Shown here in pieces: positions 1-12,608 of a stretch of 64,000 bases of DNA (the stretch's first letter is position 1; each line of letters starts with the position of its first letter). This stretch comes from Pyricularia pennisetigena (Eukaryota > Ascomycota > Sordariomycetes > Magnaporthales > Pyriculariaceae): assembly GCF_004337985.1 (NCBI RefSeq), contig NC_043744.1, positions 126,730-190,729 on the forward strand, written 5' to 3'. The notes below the pieces were generated by a model. It made no database searches. It saw only the letters and a program-made list of their open reading frames with translations, and had not been told where the DNA came from. The position numbers and the translations under genes are program-made.

Positions 1-223
1 TTATACCACTAAGCTAGATTAAATATGACGTATTTGTTTTGTTGTTGAAACTATGAACAAAGACGTAATATATAAAGCTTTGTGTGTATGAACGCGTATA
101 CGTTTTATTTGTTATTTATTTATTTATTCGATGCAGGGTGACTAATAAAATTAGCCCGTGCTAGCCGTTATAAAATAAAGCAGGGTAGCTAATATAATTA
201 GCCCTGTGCTAGCCATGTTCACA
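1..223 (-). mobile_element. LTR of Copia-1 family (LTR-A), truncated by window edge
   Basis: On the plus strand this reads as the reverse complement of the first third of the 658-bp LTR found at both ends of the Copia-1 element (45428-46085, 50940-51597). The LTR terminus (TGTGAACATGG in LTR orientation) lies at position 223. The tRNA-like A box of the LTR is at the extreme left edge. Whether this is a solo LTR or the end of an element cannot be told from the window. Confidence 0.85.
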
Positions 224-1781
224 TTTACTCGGTTATTATCGTTTAAATTAAATTTAGCGATACGTGGAAAATTGATGGGGAATAACCGCGTTTATAAATA
301 CGTTAAAAAATTTAAATGGGTAATTTGTAAACCTTTAACGTTTTTTTATAATATTAGGGGTTATTTTGTTAACTTGGTTAATAATTTCAATTTAATAAAT
401 TTATATTTAACGATAAACCCCTGCGTATCTAAATACTAGTAAAACGCAAAAAAATATATGGTTTTTTTACGGTTAGGCCCGCGTGCGGTTCGTCCGAATT
501 TTTACCACAGGTTTACGGGGTCGTTTAATATTAGCGCGCCGTATTATATTATACGTTTTATATCAGGTATATTAATAACCATGCGCAAAAATACAATGGA
601 AAATATAATACGAACTTTAAAATCCGGTTTGGAAACTTTTGCGTAAATTTTAATTTTATCGATTTTAGGTGTAAATGCATTATACCGGATAATTATATCG
701 GTTGCGTTTCGTTTAATAAATTTCCTAAATATAAAATTTTTTATTAGGAATTAGCGTGTTTGGATAATACGGTTCCTGGCGTTTATATAAATAATGGTTT
801 TAAAAATACGGGTGGCGGATAATAATATAATATTCCCTATTAAAAATAAAAGGAGCCGGTAATCGTGATTTTGGTTTTGCGTTCCAAATATTGTATTATA
901 ATCGTAATTTCCGGTCGGTTAAAAAACGTTTTAACGAAACGTATTAACTTTTTATAATATAATTGGTCGAAAACGTAAATTTTGACTTTTGTTATAAAAA
1001 TTGCAGTATACCCGAATATAAATACGGTTATTAGTATAATTACCCGGACCAAACGCAGTATGGAAAACAGTTCTTTAGAATCTTTCCATTGTAAAATTAT
1101 ATAAAATTTATTAATAATAAATAAAGCGATACGTTGGTGGAATATAGGGTTTCGAAAAGATTTAAGGAATCGGTAATTGGTGGTTTATTTCGGGTTTAAA
1201 AAAATATGCGTGGATTCAAAAACGGTTTGCGGGTTTTAAAAAAGGTTATATTAAATAAAATTAGCTTTGGTAATAAAAACCGCATATTTATATTTACGTT
1301 TAAAGTGGATTAATCGATTAATTTGGGGTTCGCGGCGGAATAACGTTATATATTGCGTAATTGTTTTTACCCCAATTTGCTTAATGGGATTGTTTGGATA
1401 ATAATAACATTATTGCGAATATCCGAGGTAATTTGCAATATTATACTTTTCCCGTACCCAGTTTTTACTAGCAAAATAATATTTTTTATATTATATAAAA
1501 CCCGGTATATATATTGCATTTGGTTATAGTGTGGGATTCGTGCAGCAATAATGGGGGGTTTGTGGAGGTTTAAAAACTATATAGCAGTTAAAAAAACGAA
1601 TTTATATTATAGGTTTAAACTACCAAAAACTTTGGTTTTGGCGTATAATTCCGGGAAAATGTATACGTCGGAGGAGGTATTTGCCGCCGCGTATGCGGGA
1701 TTAGGACCGCGAAAAATTGCGTCGATTTGGTGGGAAAACGAAATATATATAGGCGTGTTTCCGGATATTATATATATGTAA
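224..1781 (+). pseudogene. Unrecognised degenerate coding sequence of the long MULE-like variant
   Basis: Several plus-strand stretches stay open, notably 458-646 and 1551-1781. They are separated by frame changes and by TAA/TAG codons of the kind RIP makes from CAA/CAG. The last stretch (core residues SGKMYTSEEV and GPRKIASIWWENE) recurs with high identity on the minus strand at 55776-56024, inside a second copy of the same transposon, so it was probably translated as the C-terminal part of an element-encoded protein. I recognise no named transposase domain. By position it could be the downstream part of the protein whose beginning is seen at 63127-63915, but no overlap exists in the window to prove it. 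Frame assignment between 650 and 1540 is uncertain. Confidence 0.4.
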
Positions 1782-1906
1782 TTTAATATAAATATAAAAA
1801 AATTTGCGCAAAAAATAGTTTTTTTTAATGGGTGGATATGTAGCGTATTATATAATATAAACCCTTTACGGATTGTAAAATTAATGGTTTTGCGCTACTT
1901 ATATTA

Positions 1907-2200
1907 AAATTTATATATAAAAATTCCTTTCGCTTTTGCGATTTTCCCCATATAAATTTTAACGGATTATAATTGTTATTAATAAAATACGAAATAGGTA
2001 TTAATGGTATTTATAGGTGGACGTATAGTATATTAAATAAGATTTACCTTATACGGACTGTAAAATAAATAATTTTGCGATATTTGGATTAAAATTTATA
2101 TATAAAAATTCCTTTCGCTTTTGCGATTTTTTATATATAAATTTTAACGGATTATAATCGTTATTATTAAAATGCGAAATGGTTATCGATGGTATTTTTG
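1907..2200. repeat. 185-bp tandem duplication in the noncoding part of the MULE-like element
   Basis: The block ending in ATTCCTTTCGCTTTTGCG occurs at about 1923 and again at about 2108, with similar flanks (AATTTTAACGGATTATAAT after each). The period is 185 bp. Two related, more diverged units are seen in the inverted copy around 55490-55800, so the duplication predates the spread of this variant. Confidence 0.7.
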
Positions 2201-2639
2201 GGTTAATAATAGGGATACCGCTATAAACGGATAAAAGGCGGGTTATATCCAATTTTTAATTAGCGTACCGGGTGCAAAAAGTTTTAGATTTATAAAAAAG
2301 GCTTACCAATTCCTATCTTTAACGATGTTTTTTTTTCGATATTTTGCGTGGTGGTGGAATAATAAGGGAGTGTCGGTCGCAAAAAGGCCAAAAATACCGC
2401 CATAAACGGCGAAAATCGACAAATTGTCCTCAGACCTAAACCGAAACGTTTTTTGGATGGACCCACAAATATATTGCAAAGCCGCAATTGAGCCACGAAA
2501 TGGAGCGAAGCGAACGGAGTGGATCAATTGTGGAGCTTTGGGCTTTAGGGATGAGCCCTAAGACTAACCTGTTTTGTTAGCAATTTCTAGCATCCTTAAC
2601 ACAACCCACCTACTTTAACGCGACAACGCACCGCAAATA

Positions 2640-3207
2640 ACGCGTTTTTAAAGCCGAAAAAAACCGTGATACCGAAAGATTTGGAGTTTAGGCTTACCCA
2701 GGCGGTTAAAGCCGTAAAATCAGGTATTTCGAAAAATAAAACGGTCGCACAGTGGGCTGTACCAAAAAGCACCCTTATGCGTCGCTTTAACGGCGTTTTC
2801 GATCGAAAATAAACCTATAAACCGTATTAGCTACTTTTTAACGAATAGGAAAAATTCGTCAACCGTTGGATCGAAATCGAAAAACTCGCTGGAAAGGCGC
2901 CCACGCACCAAATAATTAAAAAATTCGCTTTTTTTTAGTTTCGCCGAAAAAACGCGTAAACGCTTTCGGTAAATATTAGCTGGCCGGTTTTTTACGCCGG
3001 AATAAAAATATTAAAACCAAATTTAGGATTTTTTTAAAGGGTGCGCGAATTAAAAAAACCACGGCCAAATTAATCCGGGCGTTTTATAATTAATACCAAC
3101 GAATAATTACCGAATTTGAAATTAAACCCAAATATATTGTAAATATGAACGAATAGGGTTTCCAATACAACGATATAACCGCCGAAAAAATATACGATAA
3201 CCCACTG
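2640..3207 (+). pseudogene. pogo/Fot1-type (Tc1-mariner superfamily) transposase fragment
   Basis: The frame starting near 2677 reads KDLEFRLTQAVKAVKSGISK followed by KTVAQWAVPKSTLMRR. This is the N-terminal helix-turn-helix layout of pogo/Fot1 transposases (AV..G.SI..AA...VP.STL..R..G), a family known to bind its own terminal repeats. Downstream are remnants of the CENP-B-type second DNA-binding domain with several TAA/TAG stops. The catalytic DDE part is missing because sequence matching Copia-2 begins at about 3208. It is a different subfamily from the pogo element at 41347-52518. Confidence 0.65.
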
Positions 3208-3213
3208 TAAACC

Positions 3214-5100
3214 CTGAAAATATAATGCCCGCCAGGCCTATATAACCTATTATTCGCCCCCAAAAGCCTATAACGGTAGCGGTACCTAATCCAATATTTA
3301 AAACAACGGAAGTTCCGGTGTTTTCAGCACCTAAAGCATAGAATGTAAAGTTAAATTCGCAGTTCGAAAACCCAAATCTAGAAAATATAAATTACATGCA
3401 TTATCTTTATTTTTAAACCAAAACGAAGATATAACAAAAACCCACTAAAAACGGTAAACTAAATAGCTATTAACAGGCCTTAAATAATTTTAAAAATGCT
3501 AAATGGTTAGCTGTTTTAGCGTTTAAATTAGACCAAATTGTTACTGCAAAAACCTTCCGTTTTTTCCGTAAACTTAAAATACCTACAGACCGTAAACTCG
3601 CTTTTGCCCGGCCGGCATTTAGATTAAAAAAATCACAAAAATAATAAACCCATAAAATATAAAATTAAATTTATTATTAGGGGTTTTCTACAGGTCGAAA
3701 ACCTAAATTATATCGAAACGCTTGCTAGCATTAATATACCACCTATTTGGCGTATATGTTTAGCTATAACTAATGCATAAAACTGGGAAATAAAACAAAT
3801 CGATTTTATCGGTGCGTTTTTAAATAATAACTTTACCGACGTAAATATATATTTGCAAATTCCAAACGGTTTTAACGAATGGGACAAAACTTGGAATCCT
3901 ACCCCCGCTAAAGTTTTAATGACAATGGGTTATAATCCGAAAAACTTGCAGGTTATACAATTGGAAAAGGCGCTATACGGCTTAAAACAAGGTCCAAAAA
4001 CATGGTAAAACGAATTCAAAACCTTATTTTTTAAAAAAGGTTTTAAACCATTAGTTTTTAATCCCGCTGTTTTTTATAACGTTAAGTCCAAACATTTTAT
4101 GGTTACCTTTGTAAACGGCTCCCTAATAATGGATCCTAAACTGCAATTTATCTAGCATTTAAAAACCCGGCTTAATAAAATATACGCGTCGGAAAACAAG
4201 GGCCCTGCAACCTATTTTTTAAGCGTTCAAATTATAAAATATAGGTTTGAACGCCTATTTTAGCTCCATTAAAATTAATATATAAAGGAAATATTAGCAA
4301 CGCTCGGATTAATCAGTTGCAAATCTACATTTGTTTCTTTATAACCGGGTATGCTAAAACATAGCGGGGGTAAACCCGTAAATGTGTTAAAAATCAAATT
4401 ATTACAGCGCATTATCGGCACCTTTATATATTTAATATTATTAACGCGCCCGGATATCGGTTTACGGTTTAATGGTTTTCACGTTTTTTAATAAAAACTA
4501 TTACAATCCATTTAAGGGCAGTTAAAAACCTATTACGTTATTTAGCGGGTATTAAATCTTTATTTATTTGTTACGGAAATGAAGTATTATAAGCCGAATT
4601 ACCACCCAGTTCTTTAACAGGGGGTTTTAAAAGCTTTAAATTATTACGTTTCAGTAATAGCGATTTTACCGGGGCTAGGGAAAATTCGAAATCCATTTAC
4701 AAATATTTGTATACCCTATTTGGGGGCCCTATAAAGTGAAAATGCAATAAAGGTAATATTATAGTTTTAAATATTCCAAACACCGAAACCGATACCTTAA
4801 CGAAAGCTTTGCGTAAAATATAATAATTTAAAAACCTGTTTATAAAAATTTGATTACCTATAAAAAACCTTATTCCACAATTTAGAAATAATATAAGTTT
4901 TATAATTAACGCATATAATTTCACGCACTACCAACGTGTTAAATATACGTTATTAAAATTTTATTACGTACGGAAATTGGTTATAAAAGGATTAATAACC
5001 CTAAAGTACTTGGAATCCAAACAAATACCCGCTATTAATTTAATAAAACGCCTAACGCTTCGAATTTTACAAGGCTTTTTTGAAGTTTATAGGGTTTAAA
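3214..5100 (+). pseudogene. Copia reverse transcriptase and RNase H remnant (Copia-2 copy 1)
   Basis: Readable Copia landmarks include DVNIYLQIPNGF at about 3839 and LEKALYGLKQG at about 3960, the block before the active site of Ty1/copia reverse transcriptase. RNase H-like sequence follows to about 5095. Many TAA/TAG codons interrupt it and it matches 31545-33430 position for position. It cannot be functional. Minus-strand open stretches here are by-products of RIP, which puts stops in the sense frame. Confidence 0.85.
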
Positions 5101-5376
5101 CCCCTAAAAACTTAATTTTTAACTATTTAATCTTAGGGTATTCAAGTCATTCGTTAGCTAATTACCCGTTACATTTCCTTTGTTTGCAAATATTGGATTT
5201 TTGTTAGCCCAATACCGACCGTAATACCCGAATCTATTTTATACAGGTTAATTAATAAACAATTTATACCGCTTTTATACCCAAAATTGAATTAAAATTG
5301 AAAAAGCCCGTATTTTGGGCGATCTATGAATTCGAAATACCCTATGTAATATGTTTAAGTTAGATTATTACCAACA

Positions 5377-5460
5377 AACAACCAGATTAGCTATTTGGCT
5401 TAATAGTTAATTCCGTGGGTTAATATTATGCAAATCGGGGGTTCGAATCCGGGAGTTATT
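5377..5460 (+). other. tRNA-like sequence in Copia-2 3' UTR (copy 1)
   Basis: An 84-nt segment has a candidate 5' acceptor strand AACAACC (5377-5383), a D-arm-like hairpin, a consensus B box GGTTCGAATCC (5440-5450) and a 3' acceptor strand AGTTATT (5454-5460). Pairing of the acceptor ends is imperfect in this copy. Equivalent segments are at 34270-34353 and 57220-57303. The T stem is poorly paired in all three, so it is unlikely to be a working tRNA gene. Confidence 0.5.
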
Positions 5461-5723
5461 ACAATTTTGGGGGTTTTTTTCAATTAGGGGGTTCGTCCAT
5501 TTCGGGGGTTACAGGTCGGTATAAAAGGTTTAATTATTTAGGGGGTTTATATCGGGAGATTAAATCGGGTTAAGATATTAAGGGGATTTTTTTTGGGGTT
5601 TATTTTTGTTAATAATATAGGTTGCTAACAGGGGGTTAGGCATTAGCCTAGGTGCGGCGTGGTGCTAGTTGCGTTGTAAAAACCTGTAATTACAGGGTTT
5701 ATATACACTAAATTCACTAATTT

Positions 5724-5911
5724 TGTTATGGATTCGTGCCTAAGGCACGTATTACGTAATAAGATACAAGAGCGGGTTAGGGACAATATATAAAGGGAAA
5801 GACACTACCACGACCCGGACATACACCTTTTCCTCCCTTTTCCCCCAGCGTTAATAATAATATTAACAAGGATATTTAACGGTTTTAAAACCGTTGGTTT
5901 ACCCTATAATA
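5724..5911 (+). repeat. Gypsy 5' LTR (188 bp)
   Basis: Starts TGTTATGGATTCG and ends CCCTATAATA (RIP-altered from CCCTATAACA). Matches the 3' LTR at 13203-13390 over exactly the same length. Includes a TATA box and a pyrimidine-rich CCTTTTCCTCCCTTTTCCCC stretch, probably the start of the R region. Confidence 0.9.
5787..5794 (+). promoter_or_regulatory. TATA box in Gypsy 5' LTR
   Basis: TATATAAA followed by AGGGAAA, about 30 bp upstream of the conserved CCACGACCCGG/CCTTTTCC block. The same motif is at 13266-13273 in the 3' LTR, as expected for the LTR promoter. Confidence 0.6.
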
Positions 5912-5940
5912 TTTACTAACGTTTAAATTTAAACACGATA

Positions 5941-7060
5941 ATGGCCAATTTAAAACCAGGCCCGGGAGGGGAAATTTACGACCTTTACCAAAACCTGGTC
6001 GCGAATATCGCGATATTGGAGGAGCGTATCGTTTAAATGCAATTATATTTTTTAAACGCAGGCGCGATCGCGCAAAAATAACGCCCTAAAAGGAAATTTT
6101 TACGTAACCCCCCATTATACGACGGCGTACTGGTTACGTTCACAGTTTGGAAATAAGTTATTTCGTATAAATTAATACGCGATACGGAATTTGTCGGGAA
6201 TTAGCGCGATTAATTCGAATACGTATAATTTAATTTTATTATTATAATATAAAATATCGTCCGTTCCTTTTACGAAATAGGGGGTACGGGAAGGGGGTAT
6301 AATTACGAAAATTTTATCGAATATTTGGGACGTACGTACGACGACCTTTATAAAAAAACCCAAACTTTCGCCGAATTGGAAATACTCCGAATACGATACG
6401 GCGAATCTTTCGCATATTTCTTTACCAAATTCGAACGCCTCCTTATTGCGGCCGGGGGTTTCGAATAATTAAACGAAATACGGGCCAATTATTTGCGTTT
6501 CCGGGTCGTTAACCGGATAAAGGAGGCGTCGGTAGGAAAGGGTATCGTTTCCGATTCCTATTACGGATTTATCGCTATATACCGCTATATCGCCCAGGAT
6601 TTGGAAACCATCGATTTGGATAAACGTTTCGGCTAAAAACGGAACGCCCCCCTTCCAAATTTTTTATAAATAAATTTAAAAAATATAATAATAACGGGCG
6701 TATTAGCGATAAAAATTAACCGAAACCGTTATAACGTTAGTAAAAAGCGAAAAAAGCGCCGATTGGATGGAAATAAAGGGGAAAATAAAATTTTATAAAT
6801 ATCCGTTTAAAAATTCCAACGACGCCGTAAAACGGGGGTTTATTTCCATTACGGGTCCGTTTCCCATTACGCCCAAAATTACCAATTCGCACCGGTTATA
6901 CGTCCGACGCTAAACGACCCCGAAAAAGGAAAAAATTAACCCTGGGCCACAATTTTAACCCAAAGGAAAACCGACGCGACGGGCCCGGATTACCCCATAA
7001 TACGCTAATAAATATAAATCGGAAAAAGCAGTTAAAAAAAATATAAATTATAATAAATGG
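5941..7060 (+). pseudogene. Gypsy gag remnant
   Basis: A start codon at 5941 (MANLKPGPGGEIYDLYQNLV) lies 29 bp after the 5' LTR. Further on are retrotransposon gag landmarks: a PPLYDGVLVTF-like entry to the capsid domain, and later GRTYDDLYKKTQTFAELE and RYGESFAYFFTKFERLLIAAG (about 6320-6460). Stops such as TAA in place of CAA or TAG in place of TGG interrupt it. The capsid would have packaged the element's RNA. Confidence 0.75.
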
Positions 7061-10000
7061 GCGACCATTTTTTATCCCGGTTTTAATTAATTTAACGAAA
7101 TTTATTATTATACAAATGGATTTAAAATGCGAATATTACGCGGTTATAAGCAAAAATTATACCGAAAAATTGGGAATAATAAAAATTTTTTTATTATAAG
7201 TCCGCCGGTTGGGCACGGTAACGGGACGAACACGAACCGATATACGGGAAATGGGTAATTGCGACGTAAATATCGACGGTTGGTCCGCGCCGATATTTTT
7301 TTATATAATTCCGGGATTAGCGCAGGATTTATTCCTGGAACTTTTTTGGATAACCTACCGGAAGGTGGTATTTAGTTTAAACCAAGGAAAATTGAAAATA
7401 AGGTCCGTTAAACGGTTATTCGTGCAGGAGCTGTCCCTACGTCCGAAAAACGGGAAACCCACGGTAATTATAAATAATATATTTCTGGCCGCGGCCCGAA
7501 AAGCAAAAAAAAATAAAAGCGAATAAATGGAATTCGCCTTTATTTCGTTACGAAATATAACCCGGGTTTTAACCCTAACGGCGGTAAATAAAGGCGACGC
7601 AAGGCCCCCGGTAACGTTACCCGCAAAATTAAAAAATTTCGAAAACCTATTTAACGACGGTAAAATTTCGATTTTCCCCCCGTATAAAGGCGAATTGGAC
7701 TATTATATCCGGATCCAAAAAAAAATTAACGGTAAATCCCCGCCGTTATTATAAGGCCGGTTATATTATATACCGCGCGATTAATTATTGGAATTGCGGC
7801 GATAAATAATCGATATAATGGATAAAAAATGGATCCGAATAAACGCGTCGTTAACCGTAACCCCGGTCCTAATAATCCGGAAAACTTTTGGAGGATGGCG
7901 TTTATACGTCGATTATAAAATATTAAACGCTATTATAATATAAAACCGGTATTTTGTACTATTAATTAAACAAGTATTCCGTTCCTTATCCGGAATAAAA
8001 TAATTTATTAAAATAAACGTGCGCGCAATTTTCCATAAATTACGCGTGGCCGAAAAGGATAAACATTTTACAGTTTTTTGTACAAAATTCGGATTGTTCG
8101 AATAGTTAATATACCTATTCGAATTAGCGGGCGCCCCGGCCACGTTCCAACGATATATTAACGGCGTCCTCGGGAATATATTGGACGATAATATATTAAT
8201 ATATTTGGACGATATTTTAATATATACGTCCGGTTCCAAAACGGATTATTAGCGGAAAATTACTTATATTTTGGGAAAATTAAAAAAAGCGGGTTTAAAT
8301 TTAAATTTCGATAAAAACGCGTTCGCGGTTATTTCCGTTAAATATTTAGGGCTTATTATATAGGCCAATATAAGCGTGGAAACCGATCCGGAAAAATTAC
8401 GCGCGATCCGGGAATGGGAAACCCCGACGAAATTACGAAAATTACGCGGTTTTTTAGGATTTGCAAATTTTTACCGGGATTTTATAAACGGGTATTCGGG
8501 TTTAACGGCGTTTTTTTTTCGATTTATTAAAAAAAAGTACCGTTTAAATAAATACCGGAAAAGGACGTTATTTTTAAAATATTTAAATAAATATTTTTAT
8601 AAACGCCAATATTGGCCCAATGGAGCGACGAAACGGAAACGAAAGTAAAAAGAGATTATTCCGGCGCAATTATCGGGGGGGTATTAGTATAAAAAGGGAA
8701 AAACGGGTTATAAAAACCGGTAATATTCCATTCCGTTAAATTAACGACGGCCCAACGCGATTATATTATCCACGATAAAAAATTGCTCGCGGTCGTCCAT
8801 TATTTGCAAATATGGGAAGCGGAATTACGTAATATCCGTTTTTTTTTATTATTTTTACGGATTATAAAACGTTCGAATATTTTACAAAACCGAGGGTGGT
8901 ATCGGAACGGCAAATGCGGTAAACCGAAATCCTATCCAAATTTAATTACGTTTTAAAATACCGATTAGGGAAATACGCGATAATCCCCGACGCGCTATCG
9001 AAACGGGAGCAGGACGAAACCAGCGAGGAAAGGCGAACGATAGTATTACGCCCAATATCCAGCAAAACCATAATCGGTATTTTTTAAATATTATTATAAA
9101 ATATATTACCGGCGGTCCCGGAAGGAATATTTATTTTCCAGCAACTTTATATAGCAAAATTTTGGAATAAAATAATGAAAAAAAAACCCGGTATACGCCT
9201 ATAAACGTAACGCGGCTTAATAAAATATAAAACGATTCCCACCCGAAACCGAAACGATAGTATAAATAACGGATTATTTAATAAACGCTTCCGGTACGCT
9301 ATTATACAAAAACCGTTTTTAATTATTTAATTGGGAACCCCTAACCACGGTAATTTTGCAACGAACCCACGAATCCCCAATAATTGGTTATTGCGGAAAA
9401 GATAATATATTTACGATTTTAATTCGAAATTACCATTGGGACGGGATGGCCGAATATATCCGACGATTTGTACGTAATTGCGATATATACCGCAGGATAA
9501 AACCATCGAAACGACGCAAATAAAAACTGCTATAACCCCTACCAATACCGGATAAATTTTGGAAACAAATTTCCATCGATTTTATAACGGACCTTTTAAG
9601 CAATAATACGGACGCGCCGCGTTATATAATGGTTATAATTAATAAATTTTCCAAATATGTCCAATTAAAAACGATAAATTCGATAAAAGCCGAAATTTGC
9701 GCCGCGAAATTCGTTTCCACCTGGTGGCGGTTTAAGGGTTTTTTTAACGCGATTATATCGGACCGAGGGTTGGATTGGGTAGGGGGTTTTTAGTCGGAAT
9801 TGTACCGATAAATAGGAATTTTACAATTATTATCGACGTTTTACCATTTAAAGACGGACGGGGGTACGGAACAGATTAATTAGGAAATATAATATTATTT
9901 AAAAGCTTTCGTAGTATTCGATTAAATAAACTGGTCCGGACATTTACCGGCCGTTTAATTAACGTTAAATAATAAAAATTCGTTAACCACGGGAATTAAT

Positions 10001-10640
10001 TTTAATAAATTATTATTAGGATACAAGGTAAACGCGGTCCCGGTAATATAGGTAAACGGACGACCGGGTTTTACGCCCAAAAATCGCGCGAATTTGTTTT
10101 TATAATATTTTAAAAACGGTATAAACGTGGCCCACGCCGTTATAATTTATATATAATAACGCCAAAAAAAAAACGCGAAATATACGGAAACCGGCGGACC
10201 GTTTCACAATAGGGGATAAAATTTTTTTTAATTTACGGAACGTTAAAATTAATTGCCCGAATAAAAAGTTTAATTTTGTGGCGAATAAATATACGGTCGT
10301 GGCGATTTTTACCCTATTAAAAATTACGTTAAACGTCCCGAAAAAAATCCACCCCATTTTTCACGTAAAATTAATCGAAAAAACCGCGGACGACCTATTA
10401 CCGTCCCAAATTCGTACCGATATTAAACCCGGCCCGTTATTAATCCTATCCGATTTAAATAACGAAACCGCGAAAAAATAGGTAATAAAGGAAATCCTGG
10501 CCGTAAAAAACGCAATGGGGAAAGGACGTAAACGCAAAATTTTGGTAAAATGGAAAAAATACGATAAACCCATGTAAGAGGATTTGGTAATAGTGGAAAA
10601 TATACGGGTATTAAACGAATTCGAAACAAAATGGGGGCCG
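7060..10640 (+). pseudogene. Gypsy pol remnant: protease, RT, RNase H, integrase, chromodomain
   Basis: Protease traces lie at about 7080-7420 (a DLKCEYYAVIS-like active-site region and PGLAQDLFLELFW). RT has [18 protein letters not shown] and the catalytic [10 protein letters not shown] (about 8110-8235), then KLRKLRGFLGFANFYRDFI (about 8425). RNase H is at about 8640-9060. Integrase covers about 9340-10120 (HESPIIGYCGKDN, ISIDFITDLL, SDRGLDWVGGF, TDGGTEQIN). A VFHV-type motif (HPIFHVKLIE, about 10350) precedes a chromodomain at about 10480-10630 (IKEILAVKNAMGKGRKRKIL then VKWKKYDKPM). The chromodomain marks a chromovirus, a lineage known to target heterochromatin. Numerous RIP-type stops make it non-functional. 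Confidence 0.85.
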
Positions 10641-11752
10641 GCCCAAATAAATAATGGCCCAATATCGAAACGACGTTAATAATTAAATATCCAGCCGAAT
10701 TAAAGACCTGCCACAATTAATTAAAAGGTCGACGATTCCCCGGAAAAAAAGCGACGCGGTAAATTTAAAACTAATATTAATTTAACCAAACGCACGGTAA
10801 AAAAAATACGTAAAATTAAACCTTTTAACGGGGCGAAATATAATAAAAATAAACCGACGATTATATAATCCGCGCCCATTTTTGGGGCGATATAACCGTA
10901 TCCCACCCACCCAATTTTTAAATTAAATTAATATATATAAAATAAAGCGATAATTTTGCGCGGCGATAAAGTATTAATTAAAGGCCGAATAATACGTTTC
11001 CGATTCGCCATCCAAATTTCCCTTTTTTTTATTTCCTTCCTTTATTTCGACGTCCTCTTTTTTTATTTTATTATTTTCCGCGTCGTCTTTAAAAACCGGG
11101 AATTCCCACTATTTAACGAATCGGTTAATTTCCCGCAATAAGGCGGTACGACGTCGGGTAATATTTTCGATTAAGAAAAATTTATAACGGGTTTTTCCAA
11201 AAAACGGGTTTTTACCTATACCATAATTAAAAGTACGAAAACGCGACGAAATAAGGGCACGGGGACGCAAAAAACCAAATATATACCGAATCGGGGTACG
11301 AATAAAACGAAATACGACGGGGTAACGCGAAAAAAAAATTTCGAAACGTCGATGGGGCGTGGTAATAATAAGGGCGAAAAAGCGTGGGGAATGCGCGGGG
11401 CGAAACTGGCGTATAGGAACGGCGGGGGAAGGGGTTAAAACGGTAATTAAAGCAATAAAGGCGTTATTATTTCGGCGCGTTTTTTGCAGGTTTTCCTTAT
11501 AGCGCGACGTATTACGTTTTTAAAAAAATTTTAAAAATTAATAACGTTATTAAAATAATTATATACCAAAGGAGTTAAACGCACCTCCAAATAAATGAAA
11601 CCGCGTGCGAAAATTTGTACCAATTAACGGTTACGATTACCGCCGCTGCGAAAGGGGGTATTAGATATAATAATAAGGATAATGGTTTTGGCAGGGGTCG
11701 TTACGGCCCCGGAATTCGCTATTTTATCCTGTACGTCCTAATAAACGCGGAC

Positions 11753-12142
11753 CTAATTGGTATACGCGGTGAAAAAATTTCGAAATAATACGGTATTTTT
11801 ACCAGGGATTTTTTTACCATTTACGACGGTGCTTTTAATTAAGGGTTGGACAATATAATAACCATTGTAAATCGTGGTTTTCAATTTTCGCAAACGGCGG
11901 CGGAGGATAAAATTAAAAGCGTAGGCGGTTTCGCTATAATAATAATGCGATTTTTTAATGTCGCGATATCGCTGGTAACCAATACCGTCGGGGGTTAGGC
12001 CATATTCCCAAACCCCGTTAATTTTGGACGTTTTTACATAAAAAACGTAAAAAATAAATACATTTTCCGGAGCGGTATATTCGTCGTTATTTAAATTACT
12101 TTGGAATTCCGCGGTACCGACAGCGCGACGAAAACGTTGCAA
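11753..12142 (-). CDS. Unrecognised 129-codon open frame antisense to the Gypsy element
   Basis: Open from ATG to stop with no RIP-type interruption, while all three plus-strand frames contain stops here. Composition is not low-complexity (segments such as KINGVWEYGLTPDGIGYQRY and STVVNGKKIPGKNT). No signal peptide or membrane span is evident. RIP preferentially creates stops in sense frames, so an antisense frame can stay open by chance in AT-rich DNA. Real coding is therefore only a possibility. Confidence 0.25.
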   Translation of the reverse strand: MQRFRRAVGTAEFQSNLNNDEYTAPENVFIFYVFYVKTSKINGVWEYGLTPDGIGYQRYRDIKKSHYYYSETAYAFNFILRRRLRKLKTTIYNGYYIVQPLIKSTVVNGKKIPGKNTVLFRNFFTAYTN

Positions 12143-12608
12143 ATATAAACTAACGATACCACTTAATCGGTATTTAATTAATATAATTTACAAATAAATA
12201 ACCGTTATTATTATGCGACGAAGGTAATTAACCATTACGGTGGGGAAGCCGGCCATTTCCACCACCGGTATTAATTTATCCAAACGTTATTTATAACGCG
12301 ATTAAAGAAATAAAGGCCCGGGATATAATAACGACGCGGTAACGACAAATAACGATACGAATAATAAATAGGAACGAATAGGAAATAAGGACGGCCGAAA
12401 TAAAAATAGTATAAATAAAAAGCAAAACGAAGGGAAAACGGGAAAAATCGATAAAATGGTAAAAAAAAAAGGGAATAAAAACGAAAAAGATTCGAATGGA
12501 GGAAAAATTGGAAAATAAAAGGGATTAGGACGATAACGCGGGAAAAATGCGAAAAACAAAAACCGTAACCACTACGGGAAAGGAATTATACCAATAAATA
12601 AACGAACC

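Larger units (their letters stand above)
224..2566 (-). mobile_element. MULE-like element, long (potentially once autonomous) variant, left-end part
   Basis: Position 2566 is the terminus of the TAGTCTCAG family, here RIP-altered to read CTAAGACTA. The 280 bp before it match the left end of the better preserved copies at 14180, 16811, 35898 and 61157, in reverse orientation. Further inside the sequence differs from the 1.8-kb copies: it has a 185-bp tandem duplication and a plus-strand coding remnant. The same arrangement, in the other orientation, is at 55092-56147. The far end is hidden behind the LTR at 1-223. Confidence 0.65.
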
